Numbered from the stretch's first letter, positions 47,960 to 58,036 are shown. The stretch is 64,000 nt of DNA from Bowmanella denitrificans (GCF_002887595.1 NZ_PEBU01000004.1:310001-374000), one strand, 5' to 3'. The notes: generated from the sequence alone by a model not told the origin. Numbers and translations are program-made.

Positions 47960-50098
47960 ATGACTGCACATACAACCCCAACTCTTTACTTTAAAACCTC
48001 CATACTCAGCGCATTTGTTGCCGCAAGCCTAGGCATGCCCGCCTATGCTCAGGAACAGCAGCAAATTCAAGAAAAGAAAATAGAGAGAATCACGGTGGTG
48101 GGCGCCACAACCAACGCGGCGATTACCCCTGAAGAACTGGAAAGCTACCAGGCCAATGACCTGGAAGATATCTTTCGCCATACTCCCTCGGTGACCGTTG
48201 GTGGCTCTTTAGGTATTGCTCAGAAGATATTCGTGCGTGGCGTGGAAGATTCCATGGTCAATGTCACTGTGGATGGCGCGCCGCAAACCAGCACCTTGTT
48301 TCACCATATAGGCCGTGTGGCCATTGAACCTGAACTGTTGCGCAGTGTGGAAGTTCAGGCTGGCGCAGGGGAGGCCACGTCAGGCAGTGGCGCAGTGGGG
48401 GGAGCGATTCGTTTTAAAACCAAAACCGCAGAAGATCTGCTGACGGATGGAGAACGTTTTGGTGGTCTGCTTAAAGCCGGTTATTTTTCTAACGATGGGC
48501 ATAAAGAAAGTGTGTCTTTGTACGGACGTGTTACCGACGCAGTGAATGTGCTGGCATCTTATGTCAATGTCAGCCGCAATAATATGGATGATGGTGACGG
48601 ACAGGAGATCCCCGGCACAGCGGCGGATCAGACCCTGGGTTTTGCCAAAGTCCATGCCGATATTACCGAGCATCAGGAACTGACCTTAAGCTATGAACGC
48701 CGGAAAGAGGAAGGTCAATTTGGCAAGCAAACCAACTGGGCGCCGCTGGCAAGCGATCCGCTTTTTGCATCCTGGGGTGAGCGCGAGACCCTGGTGTTGA
48801 ATCATGGTTGGTATGCCAACGCCTTACTGAATCTTGAAACCACCCTTTATCAGACCGAGTCGTCCTTTAAACGTGAGTTATACACCTGGGACGCGTCAAT
48901 AAAAACCACCGGGTTTGATATTCGCAATAGCAGTGATATTGGTCGTCATGCCCTGACCTATGGCGTGGAGCACAAAAAGGATGAAGTGCACTCCCAGTCA
49001 TACGCTGATTTTGGCGGTATTTTTGACGAAGACGGCAGGGTAACCGCGCTATACGCCCAGGATCACTGGCAGATCACCGATGCGCTGCTACTCAGTCTTG
49101 GTCTTCGTTATGACGCTTATGAGCTTGACCACCAAGGTATTGAAGCCAACTGGATTAAAGTCGATGGAGTTTGGGTAATAGAGACTGATGCCAATGGCGA
49201 TCCTGTTACCTCCAGCAGCGCGTTTTCAACCAAAAAACAAGACGGGATAAGCAAGAATCTGGGCTTTACCTACAGTTTCACCGACAGCTTAAGGCTGACA
49301 GCGGGTTATGCAGAAGCGTTGCGCGGCAGGCAGGTGGCAGATGCGTTTACCGTGGGGGAGCTGACGCCTAATGAAAACCTGAAAGCCGAAGAGGTTGACA
49401 ACATTGAGCTGGGCCTTGAATACAATGACGGGACCTGGTTATTTGAAGCCTCGGTGTATCGCAGTGTGATCAACGATGTGGTGTTTGATAAGTTTAAAGG
49501 CAGCGAGGGGGTCTTTTACGAGAATATCGGCGATCTGGAGAGTAAAGGTCTGGAACTGGTAGCGGGTTATAAGGCCAGCAACTTTGATCTGTTGGTGAGC
49601 TACAACCACAATGATGTAGAACTGAATAACAGCGAATTCTTATGGCCTGATGCAAGTGATCCCAGCGGCGTTCGCCGGGTAAATTTAAGTGGTCTGCAAC
49701 TGGCCGCTTATGAATACGGTGGTTTGGGCAATGCGGTTGGAGATTCACTCAATGTGAGCGCAAATTACTGGCTGAGTGATGAGATTAAACTGGGCCTGAA
49801 TATCAACTATGTGGCCAGCCTGAACGATATCGAAGTCTTTCATCGTTCCATGGAACTTGGCTGGGTCACAGAGCTTGAAACTATTAATAAACCAAGTTAC
49901 CAGGTTGTTGATGTCTATATAAGTTACGAGCCGACAGCAAACTTACGTCTGGATCTGGCAGTACAAAATTTACTGGACGAGTCATATCGCAGCCACGGTA
50001 GTGTTGCCGACTATGGCCATATTCCTGGCTACGAGTCCGTGGTGGGAATTAAAGAGGCTGGCCGGGACATTCGTTTAAGTCTGGCCTATCGCTTCTAA
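47960..50098 (+). CDS. TonB-dependent receptor, haem/siderophore type
   Basis: 712 residues, the usual size of iron receptors. Signal peptide ILSAFVAASLGMPAYAQ, TonB box region IERITVVGA, plug motifs IFVRGVEDSMVNVTVDGA and GSGAVGGAIRF, and a barrel ending RLSLAYRF. A Fur-box-like site precedes it. It heads a cluster with DUF3649, PepSY and DUF3325 genes, a combination associated with iron-siderophore uptake. FNHxxL-type haem motifs were not clearly seen, so haem versus siderophore is open. Confidence 0.94.
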   Translation: MTAHTTPTLYFKTSILSAFVAASLGMPAYAQEQQQIQEKKIERITVVGATTNAAITPEELESYQANDLEDIFRHTPSVTVGGSLGIAQKIFVRGVEDSMVNVTVDGAPQTSTLFHHIGRVAIEPELLRSVEVQAGAGEATSGSGAVGGAIRFKTKTAEDLLTDGERFGGLLKAGYFSNDGHKESVSLYGRVTDAVNVLASYVNVSRNNMDDGDGQEIPGTAADQTLGFAKVHADITEHQELTLSYERRKEEGQFGKQTNWAPLASDPLFASWGERETLVLNHGWYANALLNLETTLYQTESSFKRELYTWDASIKTTGFDIRNSSDIGRHALTYGVEHKKDEVHSQSYADFGGIFDEDGRVTALYAQDHWQITDALLLSLGLRYDAYELDHQGIEANWIKVDGVWVIETDANGDPVTSSSAFSTKKQDGISKNLGFTYSFTDSLRLTAGYAEALRGRQVADAFTVGELTPNENLKAEEVDNIELGLEYNDGTWLFEASVYRSVINDVVFDKFKGSEGVFYENIGDLESKGLELVAGYKASNFDLLVSYNHNDVELNNSEFLWPDASDPSGVRRVNLSGLQLAAYEYGGLGNAVGDSLNVSANYWLSDEIKLGLNINYVASLNDIEVFHRSMELGWVTELETINKPSYQVVDVYISYEPTANLRLDLAVQNLLDESYRSHGSVADYGHIPGYESVVGIKEAGRDIRLSLAYRF

Positions 50099-50117
50099 AT
50101 TCCGGCTAGCTCAAAGT

Positions 50118-50148
50118 AAAAGCGCTGTACTTGTGCAGCGCTTTTATT
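50118..50148 (+). terminator. Hairpin terminator or attenuator after the iron receptor
   Basis: AAAAGCGCTG and CAGCGCTTTT pair around an 8-base loop. It lies between the receptor and the DUF3649 gene of the same cluster, so partial read-through may set lower expression of the downstream genes. Confidence 0.75.
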
Positions 50149-50162
50149 TGCATGGTGTATTG

Positions 50163-50459
50163 ATGATGTTTTTCAACAAATACGCGGGCGAAATAGCGAT
50201 TTCCCTAAGAGTGCTGCTGGCCTCGGTTGGTGGTTTTGTGCTGGCTAATCTGAGTGCCATCGCCATTGCCTCTGTGATGAAGGCCGATAAGGTAGATGGT
50301 ATTACCGCCGGTATGATGCTGAGCTTTATTGTCTACGCCATCGCAATACTGTTGGTTTTTTCGGTTAAATCCATCCGCCGTGCCGCTCTGAGCATTCTGC
50401 TGCCCTGTGTTTTATTGTTTGTCTGGCTCTTGGCTGTTGAAGGAGTGCTGTCGTTATGA
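50163..50459 (+). CDS. DUF3649-like small membrane protein
   Basis: 98 residues from the ATG at 50163. Three hydrophobic segments (IAISLRVLLASVGGFVLANL, MLSFIVYAIAILLVF, LSILLPCVLLFVWLLAV). In known clusters this family lies between an iron TonB receptor and a PepSY protein, as here. The stop overlaps the PepSY start (ATGA). Likely part of inner-membrane iron reduction or uptake; function unproven. Confidence 0.85.
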   Translation: MMFFNKYAGEIAISLRVLLASVGGFVLANLSAIAIASVMKADKVDGITAGMMLSFIVYAIAILLVFSVKSIRRAALSILLPCVLLFVWLLAVEGVLSL

Positions 50460-52030
50460 AACCCAGATTCAGGCAATCTATGAACTGGTTGCACACCTGG
50501 AGTGGCTTCATCTTTGCGTGGCTACTGTATTTTATCTTTATTACCGGTAGCGCTGGCTATTTTGAAAATGAGATTGACCGCTGGATGCAACCTGAGCGGG
50601 TGGTGGTACAAAAGCCAATGGATGATGCCGATATTCTGGCCATGGGGACCCGGCAATTAAGCCAATCAGCAGATGATGCGTCACAATGGTATATCAGTTT
50701 CCCGTCATCCAGAGACCCTTATATCGGCATTTCCTGGTTACAACCCGCAGATGCCAGTAAAGGAACCGTCAGGCAGTGGCTGGATCGTCATTTACACCCT
50801 GATAGCGGTGATATCATCTCAGCGCGTCAAACCAGTGGCGGAGAAACCCTCTACCGGTTGCACTACACCCTCTACTACATGCCATTGCAACTGGGCTATA
50901 TCCTGACCAGTGCCGCGGCGATGCTCATGCTGATAGCGCTGATTAGCGGTGTGATCATCCACAAGAAAATCTTTCTGGAGTTTTTTACCTTTCGTACGGG
51001 TAAGGGGCTGCGCTCCTGGCTGGACATACACAATATTTTCAGCGTGCTACCACTGCCATTTCACCTGATGATCACGTATAGCGGCCTGATGTTGCTGATG
51101 ACGGTGACAATGGCAACGGTTATTGATGTCACCTATGGGGAGGGAGAGCAGAAACATCGTCAATTCTATACTGCAGCGCAGGCCGAGATAACCACTGAGC
51201 AAGTTATCAGTATGTCGGCCGCTCAGTTGTCTCCCGAAGCTGCCCTGACAGATGCAAAAGCCAGATATGCCAGTCAACCTGTGAGCTATGTCGGGATTTT
51301 GGCACGCGGCACCGAAAACCAGCAGATAGAGGTGTGGTTTGCCAGCCAGCGCAGTATAGAGTTTGCGTCAATGCTCAGCTACCGCGAACAGGACGGACAA
51401 GTGGTGATGAGTCTTTCAGAAGGTAAAGCCGGGGCGGCAGCCAGGGTTTACGATGTGCTAGAACATTTGCATGAAGGCTTGTTCGCCGATATTTATTTGC
51501 GCTGGTTGTATTTTATCTGCGGTTTGCTGGGGGCGGGCATGATAGCCACCGGGGCCATCATGTGGCTGAAAAAGCGTTTAGCGAAAGGGCAGCATTCTGC
51601 CAGTTGCGCATTACGACGCCTGGCCAGCATTAATGCTGGCATGATACTGGGCATTCCGGTTGCCATTGCCTGTTACTTTGCCAGTAACAGACTGCTGCCC
51701 TTTGATATGGCCTTTCGCGCGGAATGGGAGCTGCATTGTTTGTTTATTGGTTTGCTGCTGAGCATTGGCTTGGCGGTTTGCAGCGCTGCACAGAGCGTCT
51801 GGCGAAATCTGTGCTGGCTTGCTGCCGTCATGTTTGGCTGGTTACCCCTGCTTAATGCCCTGACCACCGAGCACAATCTGCTCGTCAGCCTTATCCAGGC
51901 TGACTGGCTGATGCTTGGTTTTGACTTGTGCATGCTAGTGTTTTCAGCCGCATTTGTGTTGCTTGCCATCCGTTTATCTAAAACGACTGCTGCCACTCTC
52001 TCGGGTGACAACGTCACAAGGCCACTATAG
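50456..52030 (+). CDS. PepSY-associated TM protein (putative ferric reductase-like)
   Basis: 524 residues. N-terminal MNWLHTWSGFIFAWLLYFIF is the characteristic first helix with its conserved His. Further helices include LTSAAAMLMLIALISGVIIHK and those around 350-510. WLDIHNIFSVLPLPFHLMIT carries further histidines that could ligate haem. Family members act at the inner membrane in iron-siderophore reduction. Fourth element of the Fur-controlled cluster, followed 14 bases on by DUF3325. Confidence 0.92.
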   Translation: MKPRFRQSMNWLHTWSGFIFAWLLYFIFITGSAGYFENEIDRWMQPERVVVQKPMDDADILAMGTRQLSQSADDASQWYISFPSSRDPYIGISWLQPADASKGTVRQWLDRHLHPDSGDIISARQTSGGETLYRLHYTLYYMPLQLGYILTSAAAMLMLIALISGVIIHKKIFLEFFTFRTGKGLRSWLDIHNIFSVLPLPFHLMITYSGLMLLMTVTMATVIDVTYGEGEQKHRQFYTAAQAEITTEQVISMSAAQLSPEAALTDAKARYASQPVSYVGILARGTENQQIEVWFASQRSIEFASMLSYREQDGQVVMSLSEGKAGAAARVYDVLEHLHEGLFADIYLRWLYFICGLLGAGMIATGAIMWLKKRLAKGQHSASCALRRLASINAGMILGIPVAIACYFASNRLLPFDMAFRAEWELHCLFIGLLLSIGLAVCSAAQSVWRNLCWLAAVMFGWLPLLNALTTEHNLLVSLIQADWLMLGFDLCMLVFSAAFVLLAIRLSKTTAATLSGDNVTRPL

Positions 52031-52043
52031 GGCGTGAATCGAT

Positions 52044-52346
52044 ATGTTGATTTTAATGCTGTGCGTCCAGGTTTTTCTGGGATTCTACTGTTTGAGCCTA
52101 AGTTTAACGCGCCACTACACGCAGGTATTCGGAGCCACCAGACGGGCAACGCCTTTGCGCGTGCGTTTTTACCGGTTTAGCGGATATAGCATGCTACTCA
52201 TCGCGCTGTTTTATTCCGTCTCTATATGGGGGCTGGCACTTGGTCTGGTGTATGGACTGGGTACTGCCACTTTTACAGCGGCCATACTGGCATTGCTGCT
52301 GACTTACATGCCCAGGCGTCTGACATTCGGCCAGCACCCTGATTAA
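52044..52346 (+). CDS. DUF3325 family membrane protein
   Basis: 100 residues with three hydrophobic helices (about 2-20, 46-64, 68-88) and FYRFSGYSMLLIALFYSV between. It is the usual last gene of the TonB receptor-DUF3649-PepSY-DUF3325 cluster. Function unknown. Confidence 0.85.
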   Translation: MLILMLCVQVFLGFYCLSLSLTRHYTQVFGATRRATPLRVRFYRFSGYSMLLIALFYSVSIWGLALGLVYGLGTATFTAAILALLLTYMPRRLTFGQHPD

Positions 52347-52498
52347 CTTTTCTCTGTCGGTTCAAAAACAGGCGCAATCAACGGCTGAATGACGCTCTGC
52401 GTATATGCATTGTTAATATAATGTAAATTTATAAAGTGTGGTGTTTTTATCGCCAATGTGTATAATGCGCCATCCATTACCCATGCCCTGGAGTCGTT

Positions 52499-52696
52499 AT
52501 GTTGTTGGCCATTCTGGTTTCTCTGTTGAGTGCCTGGTTTTACTATGTAGAAGCATTCAGAAACGGTTTGAGCGCCAAGCATTGGGGTGTGGCTGGATTA
52601 CTATTCGGCCCACTGTTGTTACCGCTGTTCAGTGTTAAAAAGCAAATGGCGCTGCGCAAGGCGAGGGGATTTGGCTCGGTGTATATTCGCGCCTGA
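52499..52696 (+). CDS. Small membrane protein
   Basis: 65 residues with GGAG before the ATG. One hydrophobic N-terminal helix (LAILVSLLSAWFYYV), a second hydrophobic stretch (GVAGLLFGPLLLPLF) and a basic tail KKQMALRKARGFGS. A strong terminator follows, which supports a real monocistronic gene. No family assigned. Confidence 0.65.
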   Translation: MLLAILVSLLSAWFYYVEAFRNGLSAKHWGVAGLLFGPLLLPLFSVKKQMALRKARGFGSVYIRA

Positions 52697-52743
52697 CAAC
52701 CAATAGCAGGTATCAGCCGGTTTAATGCGGCAAACACAAAAAC

Positions 52744-52772
52744 AAAAAAGAGAGCCGCTGCTCTCTTTTTTC
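52744..52772. terminator. Rho-independent terminator
   Basis: AAAAAAGAGAG and CTCTCTTTTTT pair around CCGCTG. Symmetric A and T runs allow termination in both directions, between the 65-residue gene and the convergent 49-residue gene. Confidence 0.88.
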
Positions 52773-52847
52773 TGGAATACCGGCAATACTGCCTCCGGTA
52801 ACGTCATCCGACAGCCAATGGACTGTTGAACAACCTCTTATGCATTC

Positions 52848-52997
52848 TTATACACGTACTGAACGTGGCTTCCAGGCTTGCAGAGTCTGGGTAGTTTCTG
52901 CTTTGCTCTTAACTGGAGCTTTGGCACCCTCGGCGGCTTTGTCAGCGACAGGAGTGGCGGTGGTCAGTGCGATGGCAATGGCATAAGCTTTCAACAT
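52848..52997 (-). CDS. Very small exported peptide-like protein
   Basis: 49 residues from the ATG at 52997, preceded by AGGAGAG. A hydrophobic start (KAYAIAIALTTATPVAD) may be a short signal peptide; the remainder is charged (KAAEGAKAPVKSKAETTQ) and ends KPRSVRV. The good ribosome site and gene-like composition support it, but no family is known. A longer frame to 53159 is rejected. Confidence 0.45.
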   Translation of the reverse strand: MLKAYAIAIALTTATPVADKAAEGAKAPVKSKAETTQTLQAWKPRSVRV

Positions 52998-53327
52998 GTC
53001 TATCTCTCCTATTGGGTTAAGTTTTTCAGTAACAACCAGTTGGCTGTCCCACAGAGGATATAGCGAAAGCTGTGCCAGTTTTTTAAGTTGTTGAATTTTA
53101 AGTGTTTTTCGTTGTTTTATTGGCGTTGGGCGGCAACAGTCAATTTTTTGATTTGGCAATCCAAGGGCTCAACCGATAGATTGCGCCAAGGATTTGACTA
53201 ATTGGTGTTTTTAGACTTGTTGTCTGGGAAAGTGGCAAAAACATTGCCGGGTGGCGGTGAATTGCCGCGATTTGCGGCTGCTTAAAGCATCAGGCCGTAA
53301 ACAACGACTAGCGGCTGTAAACAGCCC

Positions 53328-56300
53328 CTAGTAGTTATTTTGTTTGATCAGTTTATTCAGGCGACGGTTTTCCTGCAGCAGATTGGTAAAGCGTTCACTG
53401 CTGAGCGGCTTGCTATACAGGTAACCCTGTAACATTTCACATTCGTAGCGGCGCAGTATGCTTAGCTGCTGCTCTTCTTCGACACCTTCTGCGACCACCT
53501 TTAACCCCAGATTGTGGGCAATAGTGATAATGGCGCTGGTCATGTGCCTGTCTACGGCACTGGTGGCAATATCATCAATAAAGGCTTTGTCTATTTTTAA
53601 CGTGTTAAGTGGAAAACGCTTCAAATAGGCAAGGGAAGAGTAACCGGTACCAAAGTCATCCAGGGCCAGGTGAATGCCCATCTCCCGTAGCCTCTGCATC
53701 AGCTCCAGTGATTGCTCAGGACGCTGCATCAGGGTGCCTTCGGTAATTTCGCATTCCAGATGCAAGGGGGACAGGCCGGTCTGACGCAATACCTGCTCGA
53801 TGCGCTGGTCAAGGTCTGGCAATTCAAACTGTCTGGCGGAGATATTAATTGCCACACGGCCACTGAATAAACCTTGTTTTACCCAGCGCTGGGTATCTTC
53901 ACAGGCCTTACGCAGGACAATATCGCCAATTTCGATAATTTGGCCGGTTTCCTCGGCCAAAGGAATAAATTGATCGGGGCTGACAATGCCTTTCTCGGGG
54001 TGTTCAAAGCGTACCAGGGCCTCCATGCTGACCAATTGTCCGGACGCGATATCTACCTTGGGTTGATAATAAACGCTGAACAGATCTTCTTTGATACCGT
54101 GTCGGATGAGGTTTTCGATTTGCAACTGACGAACGGCATTTTGATTCATTTCACCGCTGAAAAACTGGTATTTGTTACCCCCGGCATTTTTAGCGAAGTA
54201 CATCGCAGTATCCGCATTCTTAAGCAGTTCCTGCGGGCTGGCACCGTCTTCTGGATAAAATGCAATACCCAGGCTGCCACCCAATACAAATTCCTGGCGG
54301 CTGATAATAAAAGAGCGAGCCATTTCGTCCAGAATTCGTTGGGCTAAATGCGTGATACGGTGGATATCTGTACTGTTCTCAACCAGTACGCTGAACTCGT
54401 CGCCGCCCAGTCGATAGCAAGTCGCGTTGGTACCAGTGATTTTTTGCAGCCTGGCGGCAATTTGCTTAATCAACAAATCGCCGGTTTGGTGACCCATTGA
54501 GTCGTTGATTTTTTTAAAGTTGTCCATGTCCATGCAAAGCAGGGCATGGGGCATACCTTTACGCACCAGGTTCTGATGGCTGGCCTGGAAAAAGGAACGA
54601 TTTGGCAAGCCTGTCAGCGTATCGGTATTAGCCAGTTGTAACAGTTCTTTCTCGGTACGCTTGCGCGACGTGATATCGGAAAATACCCCCACGTAGTGGC
54701 TTATACTGCCATCGTCACTGTGGATTGCATCGATGTTCAAATCGATTTCATAGCGTTCACCATTTTGTCGCAGAGATTCAATTTCGCCGCTCCAGTTGCC
54801 TTTGTGTCGCAAGGTTTTACGGACTTCATCGGTAAACGCGGTGGGATACTGATGAAAGGACAGATAACTGGCCAGGGCTTGTTCGCGAGTTTCGCCGGTA
54901 TGGTTACAAAATGCCTGATTCACCGAAATAATCCTGAAGGTGGTATCGGTGATAAATACGCCGTCAGAAATAGTTTCAATGGAGCGTTTAAACAGTCTGA
55001 GTTGCTCCTCTGCCTGTTTAAGGTGACTGATGTTTTTTAATGTTCCAGTCATCCGTAGCGGGTTCTGATTGGCATCCCATGATACAACTTTGCCGCGATC
55101 CAGTATCCACTGCCAGTCGCCCTTGAAGTCTTTAACTCTGTAGGTGGTCTCATAGTATTCGGACTTGCCTTTAAGGTGCTGACTCAGGCAGTCTCTGACT
55201 CTGTCCAGATCGGCTTTATGAATATTGGACTCTAATTGGGTGGCTACCCGATGATTGTCCTGCGGAAAATCCAATACCCCCCAGATATTGGCTCTGGTCA
55301 CTTCGGCCTGCGCAATATCCCAGTCCCACAATTCGTCACCACTGCTCCAAAGGGTTAGCTTCAGCCGCTCTTCACTGTCTCTGACCCGGCGTTGAGTAAC
55401 CCGGCGCAACTTGTATTGACGGAACCAGTAACTGAGCAGTAAAAACGCTACCAGGCCGTAGGCCAGCAGGGCTGACTGGTGTAACCAGGTTGGAGCTTTA
55501 ATATGAATGGCCAGCTCCGCAGGCGGGGACCAAGGCCCATCTAACTCTCGGGCCTGTACGCGGAAATGGTAGTTACCAAAACCCAGATTAGTAAAGGTAG
55601 CCTGACGAATATGGTGGTCGGCTTCCAACCACTGGTCAGACAACCCCTGCATCTGGTAGCGATAATTGACCGAACGCGGATTAACAGGATTGATAAGTGC
55701 AAATGTCAGGGAAAACGGCGATGCTTTGTTTTCCAGTTCAATAGACTCAAGCTGATAAACCGGCCTGGTAAGGGGACTGTCTATTTCACCTACGCCGACC
55801 TCTTGGTTAAAGATACTTAGCCCGGTTACTTTGGGGGCTCGCACTGCCAGCTTGCTGACATTGGTCAGGCGATTAGGGTTAAATATGTGGAAACCCTTAG
55901 TTCCGCCGAATAACACATCACCTTTACGGGTAATAAGGCCTGCCGACTCATTTAATTCATTATAATCCAGCAGATCCTTAGGGATGTGTTGAACCAATTG
56001 ACCATTTTGCCTGGATATCTGGTCGATGCCCGCTGTTGTGGCAATCCAGACAGCGTTGTCATCCAGTAACATGGTTAAGACACCATTGTCTGACAGACCA
56101 TTGTCTCTGCTGTAATGCTGGACAATCTTGTAACTCTGCTTATCCAGTTTATACAGGCCGTTTTTGAAGCTGGAGACCCAAATAAAATCAGGCCCTTCCA
56201 GAATGGCGTTGGTGTCACCCAGAGGTAACTTCTCACCATTGATATTGAAGGCTGGCTGACTAAACTGGCCGTTATCCAGGTTGTAAAGGCTGATGCCGTC

Positions 56301-57824
56301 ATTGCTCGCCAGCCAGACATTGTTGTGGCTGTCCACCATATTAGGCTTGATCAATTGCCCCTGCTTGTTGGGTACAGGGATTTGGCTGAAACTGAAATCC
56401 GCTATGTTGATACTGGACAAGGTGCCGGTTGTCCAAATCCAAGCGAAGCCCCCTGACAGTTGAATACTATCGACAAGCTGACCGGGTAGCAGATGCTGTA
56501 ACTGCAATAGCTGCCCTTTATCATTCAGTTTAAATATAAAAATGCCGTCTATGGTTGCCAGCCATATCCGGTCCTGCTCGTCGAGGGCCAGATCCCAGAT
56601 AGAGTGGGGAAAATCAGACAGATAATGTTTGAATCCGGCGGACGTAGGTTCAAACAGGTTCAGGCCGCCAGATTGTGTGGCGATCCAAATGTTACCATTT
56701 TGCGCTTCAGAAAAAGCCCACACCATATTGTCTGAAATAGACACATCACTGTGAGGAATGGCCTGGTAATGTTTAATAAAGGCACTACGTTCATTGTACT
56801 GGTAGATTCCGCCGGTGAAACTGCCCAACCAGATGGAATCGTTGCTGTCTTTTAACAGTTTAAACACGTAGCGGTTATCCAGTGACACCAGTGCGTCATT
56901 GCGCTGGTCAATATTCAGGCTGGAGTAGCTTGTGGGGTTGACTATGCTCAGGCCTTCAGAGGTGCCCAGCCAGACATCGTTGTCAGCATCCTGCTCAATG
57001 CTCTGGACTAAATTGCTGACAATAGCCGGTTGTGAACCCGTGTGCAGGTGACGTAATAACTGTAACTGTTCGTTCAGAATATACACACCTTGCTCTGTAG
57101 CAAGCCAATACTGATTGTTAATGACTTTTATATCATGCAGGAAACTGGCATCAATCTGCAGCTCCCATGGATTTTGCCCATCTAATTTGTACAGGCTGTT
57201 GGAGTCGACCTGGTAGATCTGGATGCCGTGGCCGTAACTACCGAGCCACAGCCGGTCGTCTTTCACCAGGATGCTTTTGGTTTCCGGAAAAATTTCGGTA
57301 TTCGCCAGTCTGATGCGATGGAAATTTTGTTGTTTTTCATCGTATTCATACAAATGATTCTTGTCTGTAACCCAGAGTTTTCCGTCCAAGCCACGACTTA
57401 TGGCGACAATCAAATCATCTGCCAATTGAGTATTTTGGCTGTTGAAGCGGGTAAAGTTATCACTATGGGCATTGTAACGTGCCAGGCCGCCGTTGGTAGC
57501 GACCCATAAGGTGCCTTGCTGATCTACATATAGCTGACGTACGAATTTGTCGGGCAAACTGTTGGGATTGTTGGCGTCCAGATGATATTGCTTAAACTGA
57601 TAGCCGTCGAAGCGGTTTAGTCCATTGACCGTTGCGAGCCAGATAAAGCCTTGTTTGTCTTCGGCAATATCCAGGATGGTACTCTGACTGAGTCCATCAG
57701 ACACGGAATAGTTCTTGAATTGAATATTCGACAGATTGGTGGTGGCCCGGCTCCAGGGCGAAAAAAGCAGCCCGAGACAAAATATTGTCCCTAAAAAAGC
57801 CAACTTGACCGAATTAAGACGCAA
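53328..57824 (-). CDS. Two-component-type propeller sensor with PAS, GGDEF and EAL domains
   Basis: 1498 residues from TTG at 57824 (AAAGG upstream). Signal peptide (LAFLGTIFCLGLLFSPWSRA), about 650 residues of periplasmic beta-propeller repeats (IWLATVNGLNRFDG, LWVATNGGLARY, VWLGTSEGLSIV), a Y_Y_Y domain, a transmembrane helix near 786-806 (LLAYGLVAFLLLSYWF) and PAS domains. Then comes a GGDEF domain with YRLGGDEFSVLVE, and an EAL domain with EALVRFEHPEKG and DDFGTGYSS. Both catalytic signatures are intact. No RxxD inhibition site precedes GGDEF. It should make or break cyclic di-GMP in response to an external ligand. Confidence 0.95.
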   Translation of the reverse strand: MRLNSVKLAFLGTIFCLGLLFSPWSRATTNLSNIQFKNYSVSDGLSQSTILDIAEDKQGFIWLATVNGLNRFDGYQFKQYHLDANNPNSLPDKFVRQLYVDQQGTLWVATNGGLARYNAHSDNFTRFNSQNTQLADDLIVAISRGLDGKLWVTDKNHLYEYDEKQQNFHRIRLANTEIFPETKSILVKDDRLWLGSYGHGIQIYQVDSNSLYKLDGQNPWELQIDASFLHDIKVINNQYWLATEQGVYILNEQLQLLRHLHTGSQPAIVSNLVQSIEQDADNDVWLGTSEGLSIVNPTSYSSLNIDQRNDALVSLDNRYVFKLLKDSNDSIWLGSFTGGIYQYNERSAFIKHYQAIPHSDVSISDNMVWAFSEAQNGNIWIATQSGGLNLFEPTSAGFKHYLSDFPHSIWDLALDEQDRIWLATIDGIFIFKLNDKGQLLQLQHLLPGQLVDSIQLSGGFAWIWTTGTLSSINIADFSFSQIPVPNKQGQLIKPNMVDSHNNVWLASNDGISLYNLDNGQFSQPAFNINGEKLPLGDTNAILEGPDFIWVSSFKNGLYKLDKQSYKIVQHYSRDNGLSDNGVLTMLLDDNAVWIATTAGIDQISRQNGQLVQHIPKDLLDYNELNESAGLITRKGDVLFGGTKGFHIFNPNRLTNVSKLAVRAPKVTGLSIFNQEVGVGEIDSPLTRPVYQLESIELENKASPFSLTFALINPVNPRSVNYRYQMQGLSDQWLEADHHIRQATFTNLGFGNYHFRVQARELDGPWSPPAELAIHIKAPTWLHQSALLAYGLVAFLLLSYWFRQYKLRRVTQRRVRDSEERLKLTLWSSGDELWDWDIAQAEVTRANIWGVLDFPQDNHRVATQLESNIHKADLDRVRDCLSQHLKGKSEYYETTYRVKDFKGDWQWILDRGKVVSWDANQNPLRMTGTLKNISHLKQAEEQLRLFKRSIETISDGVFITDTTFRIISVNQAFCNHTGETREQALASYLSFHQYPTAFTDEVRKTLRHKGNWSGEIESLRQNGERYEIDLNIDAIHSDDGSISHYVGVFSDITSRKRTEKELLQLANTDTLTGLPNRSFFQASHQNLVRKGMPHALLCMDMDNFKKINDSMGHQTGDLLIKQIAARLQKITGTNATCYRLGGDEFSVLVENSTDIHRITHLAQRILDEMARSFIISRQEFVLGGSLGIAFYPEDGASPQELLKNADTAMYFAKNAGGNKYQFFSGEMNQNAVRQLQIENLIRHGIKEDLFSVYYQPKVDIASGQLVSMEALVRFEHPEKGIVSPDQFIPLAEETGQIIEIGDIVLRKACEDTQRWVKQGLFSGRVAINISARQFELPDLDQRIEQVLRQTGLSPLHLECEITEGTLMQRPEQSLELMQRLREMGIHLALDDFGTGYSSLAYLKRFPLNTLKIDKAFIDDIATSAVDRHMTSAIITIAHNLGLKVVAEGVEEEQQLSILRRYECEMLQGYLYSKPLSSERFTNLLQENRRLNKLIKQNNY

Positions 57825-58036
57825 AGGACACCTTTTAGCAGCGCCGCTGCTTTATAGTAATTATGTTTATCGGGTATTTTCTGCTGTCGGCCATCCCTGC
57901 CAAAATCATTGGCCAAATCGCTCAGCGATTGACCTGCAACTGGCTACCCTCCTGGCCTGCCAACGTCTTGTTGATTTCGTACGTTAAAATATGTCTGGGT
58001 TCAAGTCAAAGGGCTGGAGGTAGAAAAGGCTGACTT
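57825..58036. other. Intergenic region upstream of the propeller sensor
   Basis: 212 bases containing the promoter of the sensor gene (minus strand) and following the stop of the peptidase gene region. No gene or clear regulatory site recognised. Confidence 0.35.
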
